Source of the DNA: Calditrichaceae bacterium
GTDB lineage: Bacteria; Calditrichota; Calditrichia; Calditrichales; Calditrichaceae
Assembly (NCBI GenBank): GCA_024763405.1
Contig: JANTFQ010000188.1
Location: forward strand, 1-5,221
Reading direction: 5' to 3'
DNA: 5,221 bases
Shown here: piece by piece, positions 1 through 5,221 of the stretch
Position numbering within the stretch: the first letter of the stretch is position 1
Layout of the letters: every line of letters begins with the position of its first letter
Made by a program: the position numbers and the translations under genes
The notes under the pieces: model-generated
What the model saw: only the letters and a program-made list of their open reading frames with translations
Databases searched by the model: none
What the model was told of the DNA's origin: nothing

Positions 1-47
1 ATTTGTTTTGACTCTATTTTAGGTTCTAAATTCTGAATACTGAATTC
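1..47. other. AT-rich 3' flank of the GMC gene with a short CTGAAT repeat
   Basis: This is the short stretch just downstream of the GMC oxidoreductase stop codon. It contains CTGAAT twice at a 7-base period (33-38 and 40-45), the second running into a GAATTC palindrome, and AATTC (29-33) is inverted as GAATT (42-46). No G+C-rich stem followed by a T-run on the minus strand is visible, so no intrinsic terminator can be claimed. The window ends here, so any longer repeat or terminator would lie outside it. Confidence 0.3.
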
Positions 48-1616
48 CTATTCTTTTTTTGGTATTTTACTCATTGCCCGCTCGCTGATGGCCGTAATGG
101 TCAGGGAAGGATTTACCCCCGGGTTAGCCGAAATGGCCGAACCATCGCAGACATACATATTCTGATAGCCGAACACACGATTATCTTTATCAATTACCCC
201 CTCCGAAATATCGGCGCCCATCACACAGCCACCCAGGATGTGCGCGGTGGTGGGAATACCGGCAAATGTTTCCGTGAGCAGAGCCACCGGTTTTCCGTTT
301 ACAATTTTGGCATATTTTTTTATCAGCTCCTGCGCTTCCGGAATAAAGGCCGTGGGAGCCGTTCCTTCTTCCATTGCCGATTTCAAACCAAACCAGGAGC
401 GGGAAAATTTCAGTGAGCTGTTCAGGGTTTGCATAAAAAGTAAAATCTGGGTGCGTTTGGCAAAATCCCAGACAAAGAAAACCCGCAAATTCTGAATGGG
501 ATGGCGCAGCAGATCAAACAGCAGTTTTCCCAAACGAACCAGCCAATTGGAGCCGGAAACCATCGGCGCCAGCATCAGCCGCCAGAAACCGGAACCGGAG
601 GCATAGCGCACCGGCTCGAGATGGCTGTATTCATCCGTGTGTAAAATGCTGCCGATGGCCACACCGTCAGAAAAAACGGTGTTTTTATCAAAGGTCGTTA
701 CGCCGGTCAAACTCTCGGAATTGGTGCGTACCTGCGCACCGATTTTATCGGAGAGCCCGGGCAAAGAACTCTTTTTAAGGTCGAATAACAGGGGAAGCGT
801 ACCCAGCACACCGCCGGAAAAAACAACGCCTTTTGTGGTAACGGATTTTTTCTTTTTAAAAAGAGAGGTGGAACGGTGGTAACTGATTTGATACCCGTCC
901 GACCCATCGTTCCGGCCCAGCGGCTTAATGTCGGTAACTTTTGCTTCGGCTTGCAGCTGCATTCCTTTTTTTCGCGCCAGGTAAAGGTAGTTTTTATCCA
1001 GCGTATTTTTAGCATTGTAACGGCAGCCGGTCATACAACCGCCGCAAAAATTGCAACCGCTGCGTGCGGGGCCTTCCCCGTTAAAAAAAGGATCGGGCAC
1101 TTCTTTATCCGCTTCGCCATAAAAAACCGCCGTCTCGGTCAGTTCAAATTCTTCTATTTTACCGATTTGCCCGGCCAGGGTTTTAAGGGCCGCATCTCCC
1201 GTTTCCATCCTGGGATTGCGTACCGCGCCTAACATTTTTTTTGCCTGTGGGTAAAATTCCTGCAGCTCGTTTTTCCAGTCGGCTAAATGGCTCCAGCTTT
1301 CCGATTCGAAAAAATCATCTTTGGGCACCGGCAGCGTATTTGCATAAACCAGGGAACCGCCGCCCACGCCCACACCGGAAAGAACGGTGATATGCCGGAA
1401 GAAACTCAGCTTAAAAAAGCCAAAGAAGCGCAGGGCCGGCAACCACATCCAGCGCTTAAGATTCCAGTTGGTTTTAGGGAAATCTTCAGCTTGCAGCTCT
1501 TTTCCCTTTTCCAGAACGAGAACACGGTAGCCCTTTTCAGATAAACGCAATGCGGCTACCGAGCCGCCGAAACCGCTGCCGATAATCACATAATCATAGT
1601 CCGGTTTTTGAGACAT
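48..1616 (-). CDS. GMC-family FAD-dependent oxidoreductase, cholesterol-oxidase-like
   Basis: A 522-residue flavoprotein that probably oxidises an alcohol group to a carbonyl using FAD. The N-terminal Rossmann motif GSGFGG is at residues 13-18 and the ribose-binding acidic residue E36 lies in VLVLEKG. The GMC segment GVGVGGGSLVYAN is at 81-93. The C-terminal signature has H459 in TTAHILGGCVMG and N502 in GVNPSLTITA, which match the catalytic His and Asn of bacterial cholesterol oxidases. Residues 188-198 hold four cysteines, C188-x2-C191-x2-C194-x3-C198, a ferredoxin-like spacing that may bind an iron-sulfur cluster. There is no signal peptide or Tat motif, so it is probably cytoplasmic or peripheral to the membrane. 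The start is supported by AGGGAG six bases upstream. It lies 42 bp after the transposase and follows the aldehyde dehydrogenase in the same direction, which suggests an alcohol-to-acid pathway. Substrate unknown: a sterol, long-chain alcohol or other hydrophobic alcohol are options. The family call is firm and the substrate is inference. Confidence 0.9.
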   Translation of the reverse strand: MSQKPDYDYVIIGSGFGGSVAALRLSEKGYRVLVLEKGKELQAEDFPKTNWNLKRWMWLPALRFFGFFKLSFFRHITVLSGVGVGGGSLVYANTLPVPKDDFFESESWSHLADWKNELQEFYPQAKKMLGAVRNPRMETGDAALKTLAGQIGKIEEFELTETAVFYGEADKEVPDPFFNGEGPARSGCNFCGGCMTGCRYNAKNTLDKNYLYLARKKGMQLQAEAKVTDIKPLGRNDGSDGYQISYHRSTSLFKKKKSVTTKGVVFSGGVLGTLPLLFDLKKSSLPGLSDKIGAQVRTNSESLTGVTTFDKNTVFSDGVAIGSILHTDEYSHLEPVRYASGSGFWRLMLAPMVSGSNWLVRLGKLLFDLLRHPIQNLRVFFVWDFAKRTQILLFMQTLNSSLKFSRSWFGLKSAMEEGTAPTAFIPEAQELIKKYAKIVNGKPVALLTETFAGIPTTAHILGGCVMGADISEGVIDKDNRVFGYQNMYVCDGSAISANPGVNPSLTITAISERAMSKIPKKE

Positions 1617-1622
1617 TTTTTT

Positions 1623-1628
1623 CTCCCT
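1623..1628 (-). promoter_or_regulatory. Ribosome binding site of the GMC gene
   Basis: The minus strand reads AGGGAG six bases before the ATG at 1616. It gives the GMC gene its own translation start, independent of the transposase that ends at 1659. It also supports this ATG as the start, since the FAD-binding strand begins only about nine residues in. Confidence 0.65.
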
Positions 1629-1658
1629 GTATGCCTGTATAAATCCATCAATTAGAAT

Positions 1659-2198
1659 TTAATTATAAAATTTATCATCTCTCCATTTTGCAGGATTGTT
1701 ACGAATATATGCCCGAATACGATTTAAACTATCTTCATCACGAATGATATGCTCCCAAAAATTTCGCTGCCAGATATCGTGTATATCTGTATTTTGGCGA
1801 AACCATTTTGTAACACCTATTTTAAACCCCCTGACAATAGAACCGATTGAACCCGGAATGATATGTTGGTATCGATTTTTACGTAATTGTAGGGGTTCAA
1901 TATTTTGTAGGGGTTCAATATTTTGAACCCCTACAATTTGCAAAATACCATGAATGTGATTCGGCATCACAATAAATTCATCTAAAACAACATTTGGATA
2001 ATGGTGTGGTATTTCATCCCATTTTGCGAATACAATTTTTCCTTGTTTATTTAATTCCATTTGTTGATTTTTAACATTCCCAAACAAATAGAGACGATCT
2101 TTGGTACAGATCGTAATAAAATACCACCCTTCCTGTGCATAATTGTATCCTTTTAAACGAATAGACCTTCGGTGATGTTTTTCCGGATCGAAGGTCAT
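1659..2198 (-). CDS. REP-associated tyrosine transposase (RAYT, Y1/HUH family)
   Basis: A 179-residue single-strand DNA nuclease of the IS200/IS605-related Y1 superfamily. RAYTs cut and rejoin single-stranded REP hairpins and are usually single-copy and not visibly mobile. The N-terminus (HHRRSIRLKGYNY, then WYFITICT) is typical of the group. The metal-binding HUH motif is H81-I82-H83 in MPNHIHG, and the likely nucleophile is Y164 in AYIRNNPAKW, by comparison with DYIYINP of the E. coli protein. The frame is intact, with the usual WQRNFWEHIIRDE block at 143-155. Residues 88-105 are encoded by a palindrome with a duplicated arm, giving NIEPLQNIEPLQ. The start overlaps the aldehyde dehydrogenase stop as ATGA with no strong Shine-Dalgarno site, so translation may be coupled. 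Sample lines of the gene are 28-35% G+C against about 55% in neighbouring genes, which points to a different origin. Whether it is active cannot be told from sequence. Confidence 0.88.
   Translation of the reverse strand: MTFDPEKHHRRSIRLKGYNYAQEGWYFITICTKDRLYLFGNVKNQQMELNKQGKIVFAKWDEIPHHYPNVVLDEFIVMPNHIHGILQIVGVQNIEPLQNIEPLQLRKNRYQHIIPGSIGSIVRGFKIGVTKWFRQNTDIHDIWQRNFWEHIIRDEDSLNRIRAYIRNNPAKWRDDKFYN
1885..1938. repeat. REP-like perfect palindrome inside the transposase gene
   Basis: The left arm AATTGTAGGGGTTCAA (1885-1900) is the exact reverse complement of TTGAACCCCTACAATT (1923-1938), giving 16-bp arms. A second copy of the arm core lies at 1905-1918 and pairs with 1923-1936 as a 14-bp stem with a four-base loop (TATT). 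On either strand the stem begins near its foot with GTAGGGG, resembling the GTAG/GTGG tetranucleotide at the foot of REP hairpins. The whole element is 54 bases, exactly 18 codons, and encodes residues 88-105 without breaking the frame. No T-run follows on either strand, so it does not look like a terminator. The repeat itself is certain; its identity as a REP is inference. Confidence 0.8.
1887..1922. repeat. 18-bp tandem duplication, two exact copies
   Basis: TTGTAGGGGTTCAATATT occurs twice back to back (1887-1904 and 1905-1922) without a mismatch. The period is six codons, so it reads as NIEPLQ twice in the transposase. The simplest reading is a single perfect hairpin (16-bp arms, four-base loop) in which one arm plus loop was later duplicated by slippage. 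Confidence 0.85.
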
Positions 2199-3769
2199 TT
2201 AAACATCCGCGGTACAATTTTCAGCAGCGCCCACAATCCGCTGATGCGCTTGACAATACCGGGGCCGTAAAGTCCGTGCAGCAGTCCTTTTAATCCCGTA
2301 TAAACAGAAGCATCGTACGGCTGCCACCATAGATTTCGGTTTAATCCGCTCAACCAGTCATCTACGATCATCTGCGGCTGGGTCATTTCCATAAAACCCT
2401 GCGCACCGTGTGTCCGTCCCATACCCGATTGTTTAAAACCGCCCCAGGAGGTATCGGGCAAACCGTGACTCATCAGATGATCATTAATCGTAACCGCACC
2501 CGCCTGAATCTGACGGGCTATTTTTTTTGCTTTTTTACGGTCTTTGCTCCACACGGAACCGGTAAGGCCTAAATAGGAATCATTGGCCAGTGCCAGCGCC
2601 TCTTCCATTGTTTTAAAGGGCATTACTCCAGCCGTTGGGCCGAAGGTTTCGTCACGCATAAAATCCATTTCGTGGTTCACATCCACCAGCACCATGGCCG
2701 GCAGCACATTTTTAAGGGTCTTATTTTCCGGTTCCGGTGAACGGGCAAATATTTTAGCTCCGGCCGCCAGGGCGTTATCCACCTGCTTCTGTACCGATTG
2801 AACCTGACGCGCCGTGGTCATCACGCCCATATCCGCGTTCTCGTCTTCATTGCTGCCGATTTGCAGGGATTCTATTTTCGATTTTAAAAGATTTAAAAAA
2901 TCCTCGTAAACATTTTCGTGTACATAAATCCGCTCCACCCCGCCGCAGGATTGCCCGGCGTTGGAAAATCCGGCCCAGACCGCCCCGGACGCCGCCCGTT
3001 CCAGATCGGCGTCTTCACAAACAATCATCGCATCGTTTCCGCCTAATTCCAGATTTACCGGTGTTAGGGTTTCCGCCGCCATTTTCATCAGCGTCTTGCC
3101 CACCGGCACCGAACCGGTAAAAAAGAGTTTATCAATTCCTCTGTTCAAAAAAGCCGGTCCGGCTTCTCTGCCCGGAAGATTAACAAACTGAAACAGACCT
3201 TCCGGTAATTCCGCCGCATCGATAGCTTTTTTGAGGGCCAGCCCCACAGCCTGCGTTTCCGAAGCTGTTTTCAGGATCACCGCATTTCCCGAAATCAAAC
3301 CCATCAACACTTCCGAAAAGGCGATGGAAAAGGGATAATTCCAGGGAGAAATAACACCAAGAACGCCATACGGTACACGTCTGACGGTTGTGCGTTTATT
3401 AATAAAAGCAATGTTGGAAAATCCGGTACTGCGATTTTTAAGAAAACCTTTTGCTTTGCGGATATAATATGCCGTAGCCATTACCGCCGGCAAAACTTCC
3501 GTTGCAAGTGCGTCGACACGCAGCTTGCCGTTATCGGCCGAAATGGTTTCCGCCAGTTCATCCAGATGAGTGACCAGCCAGTTCTGCACCTCATAAAAAT
3601 AAGTGACCCGTTTCCCGACCGGAAGCGCCGCCCACCGCGGCTGAACCGCACGCGCTTTTTGTATCATCTCTTTTAAATCCGCCGTCGTGTGCAGCGGCGA
3701 ACGACCGATCTCTTCTCCGGTTGCCGGATTAATTGAAATGGTATGGCTTTCTTTTTGATGAACATTCAT
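2195..3769 (-). CDS. NAD(P)-dependent aldehyde dehydrogenase family protein
   Basis: A 524-residue member of the aldehyde dehydrogenase superfamily, oxidising an aldehyde to its carboxylic acid with NAD(P)+. Visible family landmarks are N144 in SPWNYP, K167 in the cofactor-binding loop (ILKTASE, where many relatives have KPSE), FTGS at 217-220, the general-base glutamate E241 in LELGG, the catalytic cysteine C275 in GQSC, ETFGP at 374-378 and the late GGFKQSGMG motif near 443-451. The core ends near residue 470, and a basic, aromatic-rich tail of about 50 residues follows, containing LWWQPY and GLWALLKIVPRMFK. Such a tail could be a membrane-associating segment as in fatty aldehyde dehydrogenases. 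The start is supported by GAGGAA seven bases upstream. It overlaps the transposase start by four bases and lies 50 bp after the transporter gene. Pairing with the GMC flavoprotein suggests it takes that enzyme's aldehyde product. Exact substrate is unknown; succinate-semialdehyde or aromatic aldehydes remain possible. Confidence 0.9.
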   Translation of the reverse strand: MNVHQKESHTISINPATGEEIGRSPLHTTADLKEMIQKARAVQPRWAALPVGKRVTYFYEVQNWLVTHLDELAETISADNGKLRVDALATEVLPAVMATAYYIRKAKGFLKNRSTGFSNIAFINKRTTVRRVPYGVLGVISPWNYPFSIAFSEVLMGLISGNAVILKTASETQAVGLALKKAIDAAELPEGLFQFVNLPGREAGPAFLNRGIDKLFFTGSVPVGKTLMKMAAETLTPVNLELGGNDAMIVCEDADLERAASGAVWAGFSNAGQSCGGVERIYVHENVYEDFLNLLKSKIESLQIGSNEDENADMGVMTTARQVQSVQKQVDNALAAGAKIFARSPEPENKTLKNVLPAMVLVDVNHEMDFMRDETFGPTAGVMPFKTMEEALALANDSYLGLTGSVWSKDRKKAKKIARQIQAGAVTINDHLMSHGLPDTSWGGFKQSGMGRTHGAQGFMEMTQPQMIVDDWLSGLNRNLWWQPYDASVYTGLKGLLHGLYGPGIVKRISGLWALLKIVPRMFK

Positions 3770-3776
3770 AATGAAA

Positions 3777-3782
3777 TTCCTC
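3777..3782 (-). promoter_or_regulatory. Ribosome binding site of the aldehyde dehydrogenase gene
   Basis: The minus strand reads GAGGAA seven bases before the ATG at 3769. This supports the chosen start. The rest of the 50-bp gap to the transporter gene is nearly all A and T, so a local promoter is possible there, but no clear pair of promoter boxes stands out. Confidence 0.6.
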
Positions 3783-3819
3783 AGTAAAAAAAATAATTAA
3801 CAAAAGATATATTTTAAAT

Positions 3820-4692
3820 TTACCCTCTCTTTTTGTTACGCTTAAAAACGGGCACTTCCGCGCTGATCATCCCAAAGACGATTAGTAAGCCTCCAATCCA
3901 ACCGCTTAGGGTAAGCGACTCACCGGCTATCAGATAAGCAAACAAAGCGGCAAATACCGGTTCCATAGCAAAGATCAGCGCCGTGCGTGCCGTAGTTGTA
4001 AAACGCTGCATGGCCGTCTGCATCAAAAAAGTAAACACGGTACCGAACAAACCCAGGTAGGCGAGCACCCCCCAGTGCCGCAGGGTAAGTGCCGGCCATT
4101 CAAAATTGCTAAAGGGCAGTGCCGCCGCCGAAAGGAGCGCTACCATCGCCAGCATCATAGACGTAAGCAGATACACATTATGCCGCGGCGCAAAACGACC
4201 GGTGTAAATCACATGGAATGCAACCGCTACCGCGCATACCAAAACCAGCAAATCGCCGTCGTTCCAGTGCAGGGGATTCGCCCCGGTGAGTAAAAGCAGT
4301 CCGGCCGAAGCTAACACAATTCCAAACAAAACATTTACAGACGGCCGTAATTTAAAAAAGAAAAAACCGAAAACAGGAACCAACACCACCGACATTCCGG
4401 TAATAAATCCGGCGTTTGAAGCGCTGGTAAACTGGATACCCCACATCTGGAAAAAATAGGACAGGTATAAAAGTAAACCAAGAACAGAGCCATTTAAAAT
4501 AAGTTTTAAATTCCATTCTTTGCGAAAACGTAACGCATACAAATTCATGGCAACAGCGGCGATAGTCAGCCGGATTACGAGATAGACCGGCAGAGGCACA
4601 TCTACCAGTACCAGTTTGGACACGATAAACGTGGTGCCCCAAAAAAAGGTTACAGAGAGCAGACCCAGGTCTGCGCGGAATTTTGATATCAT
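3820..4692 (-). CDS. EamA/DMT-family transporter, ten membrane helices
   Basis: A 290-residue inner-membrane protein of the drug/metabolite transporter superfamily, the usual length for two tandem EamA domains (about residues 10-137 and 147-279). Hydrophobic segments lie near 8-28, 35-54, 66-83, 91-112, 119-136, 147-164, 172-193, 205-225, 236-256 and 260-280. WGTTFIVSK in helix 1, and the second-domain run with GLFGTVFTFLMQ followed by MEPVFAALFAYLIAGE, are typical of the family. The C-terminus is basic (KRNKKRG), fitting a cytoplasmic end. Members export or import small metabolites such as amino acids, but specificity cannot be inferred from sequence. The ATG at 4692 has GGTGGA six bases upstream. 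It is the first gene of the minus-strand group and divergent from the Sua5/YciO-family gene. Its link to the oxidoreductases downstream rests on position only. Confidence 0.9.
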   Translation of the reverse strand: MISKFRADLGLLSVTFFWGTTFIVSKLVLVDVPLPVYLVIRLTIAAVAMNLYALRFRKEWNLKLILNGSVLGLLLYLSYFFQMWGIQFTSASNAGFITGMSVVLVPVFGFFFFKLRPSVNVLFGIVLASAGLLLLTGANPLHWNDGDLLVLVCAVAVAFHVIYTGRFAPRHNVYLLTSMMLAMVALLSAAALPFSNFEWPALTLRHWGVLAYLGLFGTVFTFLMQTAMQRFTTTARTALIFAMEPVFAALFAYLIAGESLTLSGWIGGLLIVFGMISAEVPVFKRNKKRG

Positions 4693-4961
4693 TCAGTTTC
4701 CACCGAAAACGTAAAACACAGAATTTACTTATAAATGAACCTGTATCATTTTAATTATTGTAATGTAGTAAAGAAGCAGGCACAAACTCAAATCGACTGA
4801 AAAAGAAATTTGATTTGAAAGATACACGGTTACCGACCTGGCCTTAGGCGTGTTTCGTCCTTTTTATTTGCTTCATATTTTAATTCTTTGTAATTACATG
4901 TTTACAAAATCTGACCGGGCAACGGCAGATTCAATTGTGAACCAATTTTTGAAAAAGAACG
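4693..4961. other. Divergent intergenic region between the transporter and the Sua5/YciO gene
   Basis: This 269-bp AT-rich gap must hold the promoters for both directions. On the minus strand, TATAAG (4733-4728) lies about 35 bases before the transporter start and could be a -10 box, but no good -35 box sits at the right distance. On the plus strand, TTGCTT (4868-4873) is 17 bases before TAATTA (4891-4896), a poor match to sigma-70 boxes. Weak inverted repeats occur: TCAAATC/GATTTGA (4788-4794 and 4812-4818), and ACACG/CGTGT (4824-4828 and 4849-4853) enclosing CGGTTACCG and GCCTTAGGC. GGTGGA at 4704-4699 on the minus strand is the transporter's likely ribosome binding site. I see no convincing gene here. 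Confidence 0.5.
4887..4908. repeat. Short inverted repeat upstream of the Sua5/YciO gene
   Basis: TTTGTAA (4887-4893) and TTACAAA (4902-4908) are exact reverse complements separated by eight bases. The site lies 53 bases before the plus-strand start codon, where a dimeric regulator could bind. In such AT-rich sequence, arms of this size can arise by chance, so an operator role is only possible. Confidence 0.3.
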
Positions 4962-5221
4962 ATGGCAGCAAATATCAGAAAAATCCATTTAGAAAACCCG
5001 AACACCCGGGTCATTGCCGAGGCCGCTAAAATTCTGGACAATGGCGGTATTGTTGTTTATCCCACCGATACTATCTACGGAATCGGCGTGGACCTTTTTA
5101 ACAAGGCGGCAGTCGAACGGGTTCTGCGCATAAAGAAAGCTTCGAAACATAAAATGCTTAGTTTTATTTGTCGGGATTTAAAAGGCATTTCCAGGTGGGC
5201 GGTTGTTCCGGATCAGGCTTA
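4962..5221 (+). CDS. Sua5/YciO/YrdC-family protein, 5' part only
   Basis: An open frame begins at ATG 4962 and continues past the window end, showing 86 codons. An in-frame TGA at 4950-4952 rules out an ATG further upstream. The protein reads MAANIRKIHLENPN, then an amphipathic helix and the family signature VVYPTDTIYGIG at 31-42, followed by VLRIKKASKHKMLSFICRD at 54-72. PTDTIYG and the basic KK-x-S-K-H-K stretch before an SFIC strand are hallmarks of the YrdC fold, which binds ATP, threonine and RNA. Members include threonylcarbamoyl-AMP synthase (TsaC/Sua5), which makes the precursor for t6A37 of ANN-decoding tRNAs, and the related YciO. The SFICRDL region looks more YciO-like to me, so the exact role is open. 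The site before the start is weak (AAAAAG). It is transcribed away from the transporter operon and is probably functionally unrelated to it. Confidence 0.88.
   Translation, partial: MAANIRKIHLENPNTRVIAEAAKILDNGGIVVYPTDTIYGIGVDLFNKAAVERVLRIKKASKHKMLSFICRDLKGISRWAVVPDQA

Noticed and set aside
876..1232. A 118-codon open frame on the plus strand within the GMC gene, with other frames at 238-495, 637-882 and 1287-1544
   Set aside because: They lie wholly antisense to a gene with clear conserved motifs, have no recognisable domain, and their composition follows the antisense of the real codons.
1745..1775. Apparent loss of a tyrosine in the transposase block WQRNFWEH, where some relatives have YY
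   Set aside because: The E. coli RAYT also has RFWEH there, and its catalytic tyrosine maps to the later DYIYINP segment. That residue corresponds to Y164 here, which is present, so the enzyme does not look inactivated.
1905..1936. The hairpin read as an intrinsic terminator
   Set aside because: Neither strand has a T-run directly after the stem, and the hairpin lies in the middle of an intact coding frame.
2521..2536. A-rich run in the dehydrogenase mRNA (eight and six A residues around GC) as a possible slippage site
   Set aside because: It encodes lysine-rich KKAKK in the correct frame of a full-length conserved protein, and nothing suggests a functional shifted product.
4735..4800. A 21-codon plus-strand frame in the divergent gap, considered as a leader peptide
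   Set aside because: It has no ribosome binding site, no run of regulatory codons and no attenuator-like structure closely coupled to it.
1..5221. tRNA, rRNA, CRISPR array or complete insertion sequence with terminal repeats
   Set aside because: No cloverleaf-like or spaced direct-repeat pattern was seen, and the transposase gene has no visible terminal inverted repeats or target duplications at its borders.

Overview
The window is bacterial chromosome of moderate base composition: hand-counted 60-base lines inside the two large enzyme genes give about 55-57% G+C, and the gaps are AT-rich. It holds four complete genes on the minus strand and the 5' end of one gene on the plus strand. Shine-Dalgarno-like sites (AGGGAG, GAGGAA, GGTGGA) precede three of the minus-strand genes. 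Nothing fixes the taxon. The gene mix would suit an environmental Gram-negative such as a Calditrichota/FCB-type lineage or a deltaproteobacterium, but that is only an impression.

Layout on the minus strand, in transcription order: a ten-helix EamA/DMT-family transporter (4692-3820); after 50 bp, an NAD(P)-dependent aldehyde dehydrogenase with an unusually long C-terminal tail (3769-2195); overlapping its stop by an ATGA, a REP-associated tyrosine transposase of the Y1/HUH family (RAYT, 2198-1659); and after 42 bp, a cholesterol-oxidase-like GMC flavoprotein with a cluster of four cysteines (1616-48). Close spacing and common orientation suggest one operon. On the plus strand, a 269-bp divergent gap leads into a Sua5/YciO/YrdC-family gene that starts at 4962 and runs off the window.

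The GMC oxidoreductase and the aldehyde dehydrogenase make a plausible two-step pathway, alcohol to aldehyde to carboxylic acid, probably on a hydrophobic substrate such as a long-chain alcohol or sterol-like compound (inference). The transporter's substrate cannot be read from sequence.

The most interesting object is the transposase gene. It is clearly AT-richer than its neighbours (three hand-counted lines are 28-35% G+C) and sits inside an otherwise metabolic gene pair. Its own reading frame carries a perfect 16-bp-arm palindrome with GTAGGGG at the foot of each arm, plus an in-frame 18-bp duplication of one arm. RAYTs act on REP hairpins marked by a GTAG-type tetranucleotide, so this may be a REP-like element captured inside the gene for the enzyme that handles such elements.
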